A stretch of DNA of 64,000 nt from Deinandra increscens subsp. villosa (GCA_039602395.1 JBCNJP010000008.1:22337817-22401816), one strand, 5' to 3'; shown: positions 1 to 11,460, counted from the stretch's first letter. A program made the numbers and translations. Notes: generated by a model not told the origin, from the sequence alone.

Positions 1-1242
1 GGTACTGGTACTGATACAGCAGGAACATCATCTGCTGCTGCTGGTACAGCTACGACATCTCAGGGGGAGTCTACAGACAAAGAGATATATGATGTGACTC
101 CGATATCAAGGGTTGAGATGAAAGAGGGGGAGTTGGTTAATCCTTTCACTAAAGAGCAACTGGTAGTCATATTTGCTCTAAATGTGGAAGATGTTGATAA
201 TGTGCCAATTGCTGAGCCATATCAGGAAGATGATTCAGAAGAAGAAGTGGTGTTTGAAGATGAACATGTGGAAGTGGAAGATATGACGGCAGAAGAATAT
301 CCCAATGATCCGACGATGTATGGGAATTTTTCTGATAACGACTATTCAGAAGGTTTTAATTTCTTTGGAAAAGACAGTGAAGATAAGGTTGAAACAGAGA
401 ATCCATCAGAACAACCTGAAGCATCTGAGTCTGTTAATATGTCTGAAGAAGAGGAAAAGAAGCTGTTGTTTGAGGCTTGGTTAAAAGAACAAAGGGCTAA
501 GAAACTTCCAGTTCAAGTTCAAGTTGATAAGTCTTCATCAAAGAGTGTTGATCAGAAGAGGTTTTTTGATAGAAAAGGAAGACAAGCTTCTGGAAAGATT
601 ATCAGCTGGATGTATGATTCTGAACTCAAATGCTATGCTATCAAGAAGGAGTTCGGGATTGTATATCTGAAGAATGCTACAAGGTTCAACACATTACCTG
701 TTTGTGATGTGAGGGACTTGTCTAGAAGTCCATTTTTGAATCCTGGAGGAAATCTTTTGGCTGCTGTGTTCAAAGAGAAGTTAATTGAAGAATGTCAAGG
801 AAGATTCAGGTTTTTGACTCCTCAAAGACCAACTTACTCTGAGCATCCAACAGATATTCATCCTATCACAGGCAGACCATTAGTGATTCTGAAATATAAG
901 AAGCCGATTCAGCTCAAGAAGATACCTTTAAAAAGGCTTGAACAAGATTTCATCAAGACTTTGAGGTGGTGGTATTATGATGAGGTGTCTGGAGAAGCTG
1001 TAATTGTGATCAAAGAAGATAACAAGGTTGTGAGAATCTACGACCCGATGTCATTGATAAATCTGTCGAAGAATGATATTGAAAAGCTGCATTCTAACAA
1101 GATTCTCTACAAACCTGAATATTATGATCAAGCAATGCAATTCCAGAAGGTGATAAATGTTTGTTTTGGTGGTGGGATTCATGCTGGAAATAACAGAAGA
1201 CGGGATTGGAAGAAGACAGAGTCAAAAGCTTCTGAAGACTAG
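1..1242 (+). CDS. Retrotransposon-borne ORF of unknown function (5' truncated by window edge)
   Basis: The frame is open from base 1 to the TAG at 1240-1242, so the true start lies upstream; the GTG at 94 is not a credible start. The N-terminal third is acidic and low-complexity (Ser/Thr/Ala-rich, then Glu/Asp-rich). The C-terminal two thirds look folded, with the strings WMYDSELKCYAIKKEFGI and LRWWYYDEVSGEAVIVIKED and a basic tail ending NRRRDW. I see no zinc knuckle, protease, integrase, RT or RNase H motif. The stop lies about 20 bp before a polypurine tract and LTR, so this is the last ORF of a plus-strand LTR element. It could be an extra (env-position) ORF or a gag-derived C-terminus. 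Assignment to a retroelement is firm; function is unknown. Confidence 0.7.
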   Translation, partial: GTGTDTAGTSSAAAGTATTSQGESTDKEIYDVTPISRVEMKEGELVNPFTKEQLVVIFALNVEDVDNVPIAEPYQEDDSEEEVVFEDEHVEVEDMTAEEYPNDPTMYGNFSDNDYSEGFNFFGKDSEDKVETENPSEQPEASESVNMSEEEEKKLLFEAWLKEQRAKKLPVQVQVDKSSSKSVDQKRFFDRKGRQASGKIISWMYDSELKCYAIKKEFGIVYLKNATRFNTLPVCDVRDLSRSPFLNPGGNLLAAVFKEKLIEECQGRFRFLTPQRPTYSEHPTDIHPITGRPLVILKYKKPIQLKKIPLKRLEQDFIKTLRWWYYDEVSGEAVIVIKEDNKVVRIYDPMSLINLSKNDIEKLHSNKILYKPEYYDQAMQFQKVINVCFGGGIHAGNNRRRDWKKTESKASED

Positions 1243-1243
1243 C

Positions 1244-1261
1244 ACAAGACAAGGGGGAGTT
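1244..1261 (+). other. Polypurine tract of the left-edge LTR element
   Basis: A purine run containing AAGGGGGAG lies directly before the TGTTAGAG start of the LTR. It is the expected plus-strand priming site. The same AGGGGGAGTT signature precedes the 3' LTRs of E1 (7281-7298) and N (53445-53456). Confidence 0.8.
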
Positions 1262-1649
1262 TGTTAGAGCATATTGTGTTGTCTAGTGCTAGGTCTTAGT
1301 ATTTTGAATATGTAATTTTATAGTTTGTGTTTTATAGATCCAGCGGATCAGTGGCGGATCAGGTGGTACGCCGGACCACCTGATACGCTAGTAAGTTGGT
1401 CCGCCGGATCAGTCTCTATATATAGGTTTCAGTTTGATTCAGAGTGTGTGAGTGAGGTCTGAGCTTTCTTAAGTGTGTGTTTTACATGGTGTAACCTGAA
1501 TACTCATTGTTCTCTCTGTTTACAAGCTGTGATCAATATAAAGAAGATTATTTACCTTGTGTGTCCGAATCCGATTGTAATAATGCACTAGCAAGATCGA
1601 TTACGTATTTACAAAAGTAAACAGAAATCAGATTTGAAGATTCACAACA
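1262..1649 (+). repeat. 3' LTR of the left-edge element
   Basis: The repeat opens TGTTAGAG and closes CACAACA, giving the canonical TG...CA ends with short inverted termini. A TATA box (TCTATATATAGG) lies near 1416-1425. Directly upstream, 1339-1412 holds an array of GCGGATCAG / GGTACGCCGGACC-type motifs in both orientations. The matching 5' LTR is outside the window, so a target-site duplication cannot be tested. A similar motif style, GGTACG, occurs in the partial LTR at the right end of the window. Confidence 0.8.
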
Positions 1650-3032
1650 TATTATATGTAAATTGGTATTTTAACAACTTAATGAGAGTTATAAAGCACT
1701 AACTTACATATGGATTGGGTCCTTTAACAGTTGACAATTCAGAGAAAAGAAAATGTCATCATACATCAAAAGTAAGTCAACTAGAGATAAGGAATTAAGA
1801 AAAAATTAGTTCCAATACACTAACACTTAGTCTCAACTCACTCAAACCATAAGTTAACATAATTGATATGATTTTTAAAATTGAAACAAAAAATTGACAC
1901 AAAGTTAGCAAACCTGAATGAACAGTTTACACAATTAGGTTTATAGTGATGCTTAGAGAAAGAAACAAGATTAAGGAGATAACCTAAGATTCTATGACTT
2001 GTAACACCACCCATTTAACCTAATCTATACAGTTTCATCAAGTTTTGACAAGCATGAACCCTAATTCCTCTCAACAGTGGCATACACATCTCCAATGTAT
2101 CAAAATGTAACCTAACCCACAACATGAACAAAGTATAGTGTGAGTCTTACCCCAAGTGAGTTCAATCAATGAATCACGAACTCAACAGAAGCAAGAATCT
2201 GTGAATCATTCGATCAAAACAAGTAAGAATGATAGAACTTTTGTTGCTCGTTCATGGGTTCAATCCAAACACAAATCAAAGATTAGGACAGGAAATCGGT
2301 TCATAAAAAAGTCACCAAGTTGGGTGTAGGTAGTGTGCGAATCAACCACCAACACACAATCGTTTGAGTGTAGTCTCAAAAGAGAAACAGGTTCGAAATT
2401 TGAAGAACTGCAGTCGCCGAGAGAGAAGAAAAACAGGGATCAAGTCTTTGAAATTTGCGGTAAGGAAGAACAAAGGGACGGAGAGTGATCTATATATGTT
2501 TTGAGAAAATGTAAAGGGAAAAAATGACTAAATGTTCGACCTGGTCGTTCAGTTAAGTGACCTGGTCGTTCACTTAAATGACCTAAATGTTCACTCTCAT
2601 AGCTGGTCATATAGAGTTATTTGGACCAAGCTGATCGTTCAGCTATAAATCTGATCATTCAGAAGGCGAACCAGATCATTAAGACCTAGAGGTGATCGAG
2701 CAGCATACTAAGCTGGTCGTTCAGCCAAACAGCTGATCGTATGGCATAATGGCTGATCCTTCAAGCCATAAGGCCGATCGTTCAAGCCAAAAGCCACACA
2801 AACCATAAAAATTTCCAAGTAAAATAAGCTGGTCGTATAGAGCAAGGGCTGATCGTTAAAAGCAATCAGCTGGTTGTTCAACCCATTTTCTATACAACCT
2901 TAAAATTAACAAATTAAATACTTAATTTTGAAACAAACACAGTCATGCCCGCATAATACCTACTAGGAAGATATTTTATATTTTCTAACCTTAGTACTTG
3001 TTAATTTCAACAAGTTTGAGTAATTTTCAACA
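1650..3032 (-). repeat. LTR-like sequence with TATA box and CTGGTCGTTCAG array
   Basis: There is no coding region. On the minus strand, a TATA-like ATATATAGATC (around 2490-2499) is followed by a pyrimidine-rich leader. Upstream of it, 2536-2887 carries many degenerate copies of GCTGGTCGTTCAGC. The right edge reads TTTTCAACA, so the minus strand would begin TGTTGAAAA, as an LTR should. The layout matches the C1 LTR (16509-17444) but I see no base-level similarity outside the motif array, so it appears to be a different family. The left end is undefined. Confidence 0.4.
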
Positions 3033-3334
3033 TAGCACCAAATTTTGGCTTTATGTTCAAGTTGATCAATTTTTCATCAAACTTGGAAGTTTCAGCACTA
3101 TGGATTTATTTTTCAACTGATTAAAGGTAAGTACCTGTAAATCATATCTTTTTGCATGGTTATGGTCAGACTATGTTTAGAATCATACCGATCGTCTATA
3201 TCATCAATAACACATATATGTCAAGTCACCGCACATATCAGATAATCTACTTTCATTGTCGGTATTGTTGTCCACTTAAGCTCACAAGGTAATTTTCAAC
3301 AGATTTCTGTGATGCAATTTATCATGTTTTAGTT
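3033..3334. other. AT-rich spacer, no gene seen
   Basis: The only notable feature is a second copy of the string GTAATTTTCAACA near 3290-3302, also present at 3019-3032. On the minus strand both copies look like possible LTR starts. It may be a continuation of C1's 3' side displaced by the E1 insertion, but nothing proves that. Confidence 0.3.
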
Positions 3335-3683
3335 TGTAGATACATAGTCTGTGCGTCGTGTGAAGTATCGAGTCAACACAAGATGGAGTTCAAGACAATG
3401 ATAGCTGCCTGCCGAACCTGGTCCGAACCTAAGGTTCGGATTAGACGAACTTCAGGTTCGCCTGAGGTTCGGCCAGTCGCTATATATAGATGTTTTGTTC
3501 TTTGTAATAGAGACTGAGCGAGTGAGATCATAGCTTAAGTGTGTGTTTTCTCTGGCGTATTCTCTGAGTCATTTCTGAGTGTCTACTGATTGTAATTGTT
3601 CGTTTGATCAATAAAACAATCGGTTAATTATGTGTTTCGTATCCGAATTAGCTAGATCGAGTAGACGATCCGATGCTCACGCA
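3335..3683 (+). repeat. E1 5' LTR
   Basis: The LTR begins TGTAGATACATAG and ends near CTCACGCA. A TATATATAGA box lies at 3481-3490, and a poly(A)-signal-like CAATAAAAC lies near 3610. Just upstream of TATA, 3408-3475 is an array of CCGAACC / GGTTCGG copies, including the 17-bp interrupted palindrome CCGAACCTAAGGTTCGG at 3423-3439. The exact 3' end is uncertain by a few bases because the 5' and 3' copies diverge after CACGCA. Confidence 0.75.
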
Positions 3684-3691
3684 TCTTCAAG

Positions 3692-3703
3692 TGGTATCAG
3701 AGC
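3692..3703 (+). other. E1 primer-binding site (initiator Met-tRNA)
   Basis: TGGTATCAGAGC, a perfect complement to the 3' end of plant initiator Met-tRNA, lies 8 bases after the proposed end of the 5' LTR. Confidence 0.85.
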
Positions 3704-3904
3704 CATCTGGTTCATTCTACTGATCTGTGGTTGTTTTTTCAGAATTTTTGAAACAAAATGTGTTGTTTTTGAGTGTTTTTATCAGATCCATCTGGTTCAT
3801 TCTACTGATCTGTGCTCCTAAATGTTTTCTCATCACTGTTTCTGATCAACTGCTGCAAATCTCGTCAAATTCTGTCCAAATTTAAAAATTTTTAGTCCAG
3901 TATG

Positions 3905-4190
3905 TTTCTGTTCGGATCAACTGTTGTCCGAACCTAAGGTTCGTCTGAGTAACCGCTCCGAACTTCGGGTTTTTCTACAGTTCAGATTCATTTTTTTTGT
4001 CCGGCTTTCATTCGGAAGAGGTCCAGAAACGGTTCGGATAGCGTTCGAAGTTATTCTGTTCGGAAGAGCTTCGGATATTATGTTTCAGTTCGGCTAGTTT
4101 GAGTTCGGCGAACGTTCGGATAAGCTAGGTTCGTTAGAGGTTCGGATAAGGTTCAGATCACGTATTAAGGTTCGGAAAAGGTTCGGAGGA
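3905..4190 (+). repeat. GGTTCGGA motif array in the E1 leader
   Basis: Many degenerate copies of GTTCGGA / TCCGAAC lie between the PBS and the gag start, in the transcribed leader. This is the same motif as in the U3 array at 3408-3475, so E1 carries it on both sides of its transcription start. The function is not known. Confidence 0.7.
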
Positions 4191-4211
4191 ACAGATTTCA
4201 AATTTACAAAG

Positions 4212-7080
4212 ATGTCAGAATTTCAAGCTTTTTCCGCCATGCAAAACGCAATACAAACAATGTTGAACTTTGACAATGAAATTGGAACAAGTCAGAAAGT
4301 TCCCAAGTTGTTAAAGTTGGAAGATTATCAAAATTGGAAGCAATGATTTTCTACTTACATTAGCACGAATGATATCGATTTGTGGATTCCGATTAAGAAG
4401 CTTTACCAACATCCAACCGATCAATGAGATTTCAAAGAAGTTCATACCATTGACATTGCTAAAAGAAAATCATATGAGCTTGAACAAAAAGCATTTGGTT
4501 ATCTTACGATGGCATTACCCACTGAGTTGTTACATCAATTTAGTACTTGCAAGAAATCAAAACAATTGTGGGATGCTTTATCAGCAAGGTGTGAAGGGAA
4601 TGATCAATACAAGAAGAGTCGAAAGAAGGTGTTAAGTAAAGAGTTTGATAATTTTCAACATTATGAGAATGAGAACATCATGGCTCTTATTTCAAGATTA
4701 TCACATCTTATAAGTGAACTAAAGATTGTGGGTATTGAAAAGACTGATGAAGAATTAAAAGAAAAGATTATGGAGTTTTTTACCAGAAAAATGGGAAAAT
4801 TACGTGTTGCTGCTTACACATGATAAAGAATTTTCCACATTGACATTTCATGATCTAACTGGTAAACTCCATGCTCGTGAGATGGAAATGATGAATTCCA
4901 ACTAGTCCAAGGCTAATTTGCAAAATCCAGAATTGTATCATGGTGAGAATGCTGCTAGTATGACGGCTAAGACTAAACCAAGTCTGAGTTCTGCACCGCC
5001 TACTGCTTTCATTGGAAATATTTCTAGAAATTCTGAGAATAATTCATCACAAAGTTGTAACTTTACAATTCCATAATCAACAAATCAGAATGTTTTTTCT
5101 GCTGAAACAACGGATGATTGTGCTAAAATGATTGCTACTTTAATATCTTTATCTTTTGGATTGGTTATCAAGAATGTTGCTGATGCGAAAATAACTAGAG
5201 ATGATCTTGATGAACTTGATGATGATCAATTAAAAGAATTGGATTTATCTTGGCAATATGCTATGTTGGGTCAAAGATCAAAAAGGTTTTTCAAGAAAAA
5301 TGGAAGAACTACTTCTGATTTTAATGGCAGACTGGGTTTTCACAAGTCTAAGTTAAAATGTTACAAGTGTTCCAATCTTGGACATTTTGCTAAAGAATGT
5401 CAACAAGCACATGTTAACAAACCTGGTTTTACATCTAATAATGGTTCTCAACCATCATCAAGTAATTCAAATAAGACAGCTTTAACTGTTCAGAATGATG
5501 GTGTGTATGATTGGGGCTAACATTTTGATACATCTGCTTTGATTGTTACACATGAGCAAGATGACTATTATTCTGAATCTAGTTCTTATGAAGCTGCTGA
5601 AAATGAAAATTTTGAATCAAAAATTGAAAGTTTGATGAAAGAAAATGAATCTTTGGTGGATGAAGTTAGAAAAGCTCGCTGATGAATTTAAATTGGTTAA
5701 AGCAAATTTGGAAGTTTCTAAGAAGAACGAGAAAGAATTGGCTGTGAAAAATGATCTGTTGGGAAAGGAGATTACAATGAATACCAAAGTTCTACAATAT
5801 GTACAGAATGATTTGGAGATGTTTAAAAAGAATGAAAAGGATTGTGAAGAACGAATTGCTAAATTGATTGAAGAAAAGGAGGAATTGGTTAATTAGTGAA
5901 GAAATGGAAAGATGAAGCAGAATATGCTGCTAATGATTTTCAAAATTTGTTTGAAAGAAATCAAAAATCAAGATTAATTTGCTCACAAAGAATGCTCAAG
6001 AATATGATGCTAAGATTGAGGCATATCAAGTTGAAATGGAGAAGTTATTGGATGAGAAGAGAGACTTGATTAGTGTTAACAAAGTGCACACTGCAAATCT
6101 GGAAATCCAAAAGCCAAATGAGGCTAAGTTGAAGAAAGAATTGTTTGATGGGCTTGATAATCTTAGATTAAAAAAGTTTGAAACTCACAAGGTTGCCAAG
6201 AGATTGATAGCTACTGAAAAAGAGTTAGCTGATGCTCAACAGAAAATTTCTGATTTAAAGATTCAAGTCATTGATGCTACTCGATTGCTGAATAATGTTT
6301 CAAATTCGCAATTGTTCACAAGCTTCTTAGCAAATGATTCAAATTTTGAGAAGATGTTTGACAAAACAGCTTCACCCGCTGCAAATATCAAAGAAGCTAT
6401 TAAAGATGTGAAAGAAAAGGTGGAAGATAATGCTTATTCAAAGTTTTCATCATCAATTTCAGAAGACGAAAAGGTTGTGAAGAAGAAGAAAACAAGAAGG
6501 CTAAAAAGAAGAAGGGAAAGAAATCTGAAGTTCCTCCTGCTCCACAGTTTGATCCTGGTTCATCTTCAACAGCAAATGTAAAGTCAGCTACATCGAGTGA
6601 GAAAATTCGTTCTCAGCCTGATTTTGTTGAGACGATTTTCTATGAGAAAAAGAATGTTAATGAAGTCAAAGCTGAATTTTCAAGGTTGGCGAAGAATGGA
6701 CATTTGAATTCAAGTTCTGAGGAAAAGATTTCTGGAAAGAATATTGGTTTGGGTTTTATGTCACGGAGTGTTTTAGCTGAGGAGGTTAAAGCTGAGGAGG
6801 TTCCAGCCTCAAAACCACAAACTTTGAAGAAAATCAAGTTGAAGCACGTGAAGAAGGAGGTTTTCAAGGTTTAAAAGGTTCAACCCGAACGGTTTTACAA
6901 ACTTAAGGGTTCGGAACAAATTTTCTCCGACAAAGAGTTTCCACTTCACTGCGTGGATGCTAGAAAAATTTCTGAAGTTTTTCAGAAAGAGGATGTTTCA
7001 AGAATCTTGAAGAATCAAAATGTAAAATTTTCTTCTGATGGTTCATATTCTCGAAGTCCAACATCAAAATGGGTTAAGTG
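4212..7080 (+). pseudogene. gag: E1 gag, broken (capsid domain, zinc knuckle, coiled coil)
   Basis: A likely start is ATG 4212 (MSEFQAFSAMQ). The frame meets an in-frame TGA after LEDYQNWKQ and then shifts. The copia-type gag core is readable at 4490-4800 (GYLTMALPTELLHQF, LWDALSARCEG, LISELKIVGIEK). An intact CCHC zinc knuckle, CYKCSNLGHFAKEC, lies near 5359-5400. From about 5640 to 6580 the product is Lys/Glu-rich coiled coil, followed by a basic stretch. A conserved KWV string near 7070 marks where homology to H1 breaks off, apparently by deletion. Several stops and frameshifts make it non-functional. Gag normally packages element RNA in a cytoplasmic particle. Confidence 0.8.
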
Positions 7081-7298
7081 AAAGATATCACGACTTCAAG
7101 TCTTCTGAAGCTGCTGATAGACACAGAGATACACCAGACATTGTCATGTATTCAAGATCAAGCTACGACCAAGTTGAGGAAGAGTTTGTTCGAAGATTTA
7201 TTTCCTTAGATGAACAGATTTTGCACTTGAGGGGGGGCTTGATTGAAGAGACAGTTTTGATGATGTTGAAGAGGTACTACACAACACGAGGGGGAGTT

Positions 7299-7590
7299 TG
7301 CGGATACATAGTCTGTGCGTCGTGTGAAGTATTGAGTCAAGACAAGATGGAGTTCCAGACACGACGGGGGGAGGTTTGGCCAGTTGCTATATACAGATGT
7401 TTTGTTCTTTGTAATAGAGACTGAGCTAGTGAGATCATAGCTTAAGTGTGTGTTTTCTATGGTGTATTCTCTGAGTCATTTCTGAATGTCTACAGATTGT
7501 AATTGTTCATTTGATCAATAAAACAATTTGTTAATTATGTGTTTCGTATCTGAATTAGCTTGATCGAGTAGACGATCCGATGCTCACGCA
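7299..7590 (+). repeat. E1 3' LTR
   Basis: It begins TGCGGATACATAG (second-base-pair variants relative to the 5' LTR) right after the tract GAGGGGGAGTT (7288-7298). It matches 3335-3683 throughout except for a missing block in the motif-array region and scattered substitutions. It ends CTCACGCA at 7590. Confidence 0.8.
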
Positions 7591-8721
7591 TTTTTAGTCC
7601 GGTTAGAGAAACTTTTATGGGGTCCTTATTTGTTTGAGAGTCAACAGTTTTCTACCAATCGTCAAATAGCTTTTTAGATTCAATCAACACATTTAAAGTT
7701 ATCTTTCCCCCTTTTCTTTAGTGTTAAGTGACTTATTTCTTGGATATAGTCATTAAATCATGTTAACCCTTCTTTCATGACTATAGATAAGAGATTTGGC
7801 GATATGAGATCATCAAGGTTATAGTTTCCTTATCAGATGACCTCTCACTTTATTCAATGGAATGTTGGAGCGTAAGAACATAAGGTCAGTGATTCCTCAC
7901 AGCAGATGTGTCTTAGCTTTTATTGATGGATGAGACTCAAGGTCAGAGTTCCCTCAGCAGATGAGTCTCAAATGTTGGTTTGAAATAAGTCAACTTAAAA
8001 CTGAAGAAAACAAGGACGTGTGATTGAGTTTTCCTACTAGGACTATTAAAAGTGGTCAATTTAAAGAATTTGTGCACTATTTAAACTCACGTGGTCCACA
8101 TTTCTCGATAACTTAGTGTGTAATCATAGAAATTGTTTACTTCTTTGTTATGTTGAGCCTACCAACACATCAAGCGATAGTATTATCGATTCAGTGAATC
8201 ATATCCTATGGTTAGACGAACAGACTAAAATTATATCATGTTCCACACAATTTGTCCGACCACAGACGAAAGAATTTTCATTTTTTCAATGTTTTTTTTT
8301 TACTTTTCTTAAAGAAATTTGTACATGTGTTTTTTAAACCACTTATTTGATGACAAAATGAACACTATTTTTATTGTTTTTCTCAATTTTTCAATGTTTT
8401 TGGTTTATCTTCCACATTGCAGGCACGGTAGACAGACACAAAAACATAAATTAATAGAAAAAATCTTTTTGGTCTTTTCATGAGATATTTGACACAAGAC
8501 AACCACAAACAAATGTGTTTGAGTCAAAACAAGTTCAAACAAATTAGGAAAGTGACTCAAGGAATCAGAAGAGCACGAAATAAAAAAATTGGAAGTAAAA
8601 CTATATACAAACTGTAAAGACAAAAACTTTTGAGAAAAATTTCATGCAGGTCACAGATAACACTTCCAAGCGAATAAACTTATGAGGTCAATATACTAAC
8701 ATACTAGGGAATGGAGAAGAC
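7591..8721 (-). other. C1 3' non-coding region
   Basis: About 1.1 kb follows the RNase H stop codon with no credible ORF. It includes a block near 8140-8180 (minus strand TTGATGTGTTGGTAGGCTCA) that recurs almost unchanged near 42700 in H1, linking the 3' ends of the two elements. It also holds the hairpin cluster at 7745-7970. A purine run (minus strand AAAGGGGGAAAG, about 7706-7717) resembles a polypurine tract but no LTR follows. Confidence 0.6.
7745..7970 (-). other. Four tandem hairpins in the C1 3' non-coding region
   Basis: Stems seen directly: TGAGACTCA 7931-7939 with 7962-7970 (9 bp, perfect); 7870-7881 with 7906-7917 (bulged); 7805-7814 with 7836-7847 (2-nt bulge); TATAGTCAT 7745-7753 with 7777-7785 (9 bp, perfect). 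The first two have an inner stem capped, on the sense (minus) strand, by GGAA, a GNRA-type tetraloop. The first three share AAGGT (plus strand) at the 5' base of the inner loop. Outer stems differ in sequence but still pair. A structured RNA element is an inference. Confidence 0.65.
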
Positions 8722-10430
8722 TTAGTCATAGTTAATCATGCCTACAACACTAACAAGAAAGTTGAACCTAGACATATCAAATGGCTTAGTGAAAAGGTCG
8801 GCTAACTGATCATCTGAACTAACATGGACTGAGGTAACTAGCTTCTTCTCGGCACAGTCCCTAATGAAATGGTATCTAATCTCAATATGCTTAGTCTTAG
8901 AATGCTGAATTGGATTTTTAACAATAGAAACAGCAGAAGTATTATATATATGAATAGGGGTACCCATGAAGTTCAAACCATAGTCCAGCAGCTAATTCTG
9001 AATCCAAAGCACTTGTGAGCAGCAGGATGCAGCAGCAACGTACTCCGCTTCAGCCGTTGAGACTGACATTGTTGTCTGCTTCTTGCATTGCCATGACACC
9101 AAACGGTTACCCAAGAACTAAGCACATCCCGTCGTAGACTTGCGATTGAGTTCACAACCAGCATAATCATTGTCTGAGAAGGCTCGAAGGTCAAATAGTG
9201 GGTCTTTAGGATACCAAAGTCCTTTGTTCTGATTTGACTTCAAGTATCGGAAAATCCTTTTCACGGCCATCAAGTGCGATTCTTTAGGATTGCTCTGGAA
9301 TCTTGAACATAGACATACTCTAAACATGATGTCGGGACGACTTGCTGTTAGAAACATGAGAGAACCGATCATGGACCTGTAGAGATGCTCATCTACACAA
9401 ACACCTTTTGGATCCTGATTGAGCTTATGACAAGTGACCATAGGTGTAGAAAAAACTTTAGAGTCTTCGAAACCAAATTTCTTCAGATTCTTTTTCATAT
9501 ATTTCCCTTGGCTGATCAAAATACCATTAGGCTTCTGTTTCACTTGAATTCTAACGAAGAATGTGAGCTCACCCATTGCACTCATCTCAAACTTTTTCTT
9601 CATCAATTCCTCAAATGCATGACATAGGCTGATGTTGGTTGGAACCAAAAATGATATCGTCAACATTTACTTGCACTAACAGCATATCTTCACCAATGCG
9701 ACGTATGAAGAGAGTCTGATCAATCACACCCCTTTTATAACCATTTGACAGCAGACAAGTAGATAACGTCTCGTACCACTTCCTTGGGGCCTGGTGTACA
9801 CCATAAAGGGCCTTATCCAGTTTGTAACACTTCTTTGGAAATCAGTTATTCACAAACCCCGGAGGTTGTTGCACATACACGTCTTCATCAAGCTCTCCGT
9901 ATAGGAACGCAGTCTTTACATCAAGTTGATATACGGTGATATCCATTGATGCGGCATATGCCAAAAAGATACGTATTGCCTCCAGACGAGCGACATGTGT
10001 GTAGACATCTTTTTAATCAATGCCGTCAATTTTCCTGTACCCGTTCACTACCAAACGAGCTTTATTCCTTATAATAATACCACCTTTGTCTCTCTTGTTT
10101 TTGAATATCCATTTGACAGGTATAGGCTTACACCTTCTGGAGAATCGACCAAGTGCCAGACATTAAGTAATTTAAACTGAAGTAACTCTATTTGCATAGC
10201 ATCAATCCAATTTTCGTCCAATAAGGCAGCAGCAACCGTAGTAGGCTCCTCTTGTGAAATGAAGCATGAGAACAAGCACGTATGCATATCCTTTGATTGA
10301 CTTCGGGTGAGACGTTTATCAACTGGACCGATAATATGACTCGTAAGATGTATCTTGTGAATTCAAGTCTCTTCAACAGCAGGTGCTAGAATAGACGAGT
10401 CTAGATTTCCGATTTATAGATCATCGCCAT
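8722..10430 (-). pseudogene. pol: C1 reverse transcriptase and RNase H (copia type), broken
   Basis: RT begins near 10250 (ENWIDAMQIELLQF), the RVT_2 signature. The catalytic region near 9655-9690 reads VNVDDIIFG; the usual Tyr before VDD is Asn, but both Asp are kept. RT thumb and connection follow (LTFFVRIQVKQKPNGILISQG; YRSMIGSLMFLTASRPDI). RNase H shows FSDNDYAGC and a C-terminal end at 8722 with DQLADLFTKPFDMSRF, the typical copia terminus. Frameshifts occur near 9660, 9150 and 8975, and stops near 9840 and 10012. The enzyme would copy element RNA into cDNA inside the particle; this copy cannot. Confidence 0.85.
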
Positions 10431-10576
10431 GAGTCTCTTCGGTATCAATTTTATGTAATGTCATCTGAATCAGAATCATGCGTTATAGCTTCAATTTCAA
10501 CAGTGTTGTCTACTTCAGTTGTTTCCGGTGCCGGTTCTATTTCCACAATTACTAGTTCATGAATCTGAATTGACGG

Positions 10577-11460
10577 CTAATCAGTTACGGAAGAAGTTGA
10601 AGCTCCAGTGACATCATTTGATGGTGTTGACTGATTTCCCCATAGCAACTCCGGGGGATCGATCGAATACATAGTATCCAGGATTGACGAAGTGATTGGA
10701 GCAAATGTATCAACAGGATGATTAACTGCTTCATTTCCTTGATCAGCTAGATCAGATGAAGTACCTGCATTATCAGATTGAAACACATTAAAAGTAGAAG
10801 AAAAAGACTCAAGGTCATACATGTTATTCGGAGCAGGATCTCTAGTGTTCTAAGTGTGTTCGTTACAAGTAACGTTGCACGACTCAATAACAACTTGAGT
10901 TCTTATGTTAAACACTCGATAAGCCGCTGATGACATCGAGTATCCAACAAAATAACCGTCATCTGCCCGAGGGGCAAACTTAGTTAACTGTTCCGACTGT
11001 ATCAAAACAGTAGAAGCGCATCCGAACGGTTTTAAGCGTCTTAAATTCAGTTTTACTTTGGAAAACAGTTCGAATGGCGTCTTGTTCGCATGTTTAACCA
11101 AGAGTGTTCTGTTTAGAACATAGCAGGCTGTATTAACAGCTTCTGCACAAAAAGACAATTTTAGATTAGAGTCAGCAAGCATAGTTCTGGCAGACACGAT
11201 GATAGTCCTATTCTTCCATTCAGCTACTCCATTCTGTTGCGGTGTGTACGGTGAACTAAACTGTCGAGTTATGCCTTTTTCATTGCAAAATGCATCAAAT
11301 GTCTGGTTTTTCAACTCTGACTCATTATCTGATCTAATGATTCTAACCCACTCTCTGCATCTATTTTCGATCCGAGTGACAAAATCCTTCAATGTCTCAG
11401 TTGTCTCAGACTTCTATAATAGGCCCGAAAAGGTCGAGATGGAGTTGTTGAAGAATCGAT
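10577..11460 (-). pseudogene. pol: C1 integrase core, broken
   Basis: The core shows IRSDNESELKNQTF (second catalytic Asp) and YTPQQNGVAEWKNRT (catalytic Glu kept; the usual Arg after it is Trp). Then come LNRTLLVKHANKTPFE and CASTVLIQ, typical of copia integrase C-terminal sequence. The part between the N-terminal domain and the core is disrupted by a stop near 11415. 10577-10822 is a Ser/Thr/Asp-rich linker leading to RT. Integrase would insert cDNA into host DNA in the nucleus. Confidence 0.8.

Larger units (their letters stand above)
3335..7590 (+). mobile_element. E1: gag-only (non-autonomous) copia LTR element
   Basis: It has two related LTRs (3335-3683, 7299-7590), a Met-tRNA PBS (3692-3703) and a polypurine tract (7281-7298). 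The interior codes only for a broken gag with zinc knuckle and a long coiled-coil region. No protease, integrase or RT is detectable. The gag closely resembles that of H1, and the tail near 7080-7290 resembles H1's tail at 44636-44796. The 3' LTR lacks roughly 57 bp found in the 5' LTR. I could not find a clean target-site duplication. Mobilisation in trans by an autonomous copia element is an inference. Confidence 0.8.

Noticed and set aside
1650..3032. Could this be the missing 3' LTR of C1?
   Set aside because: It has the same motif array and layout but no base-level match to 16509-17444, including its ends, so it was kept as a separate LTR-like region.
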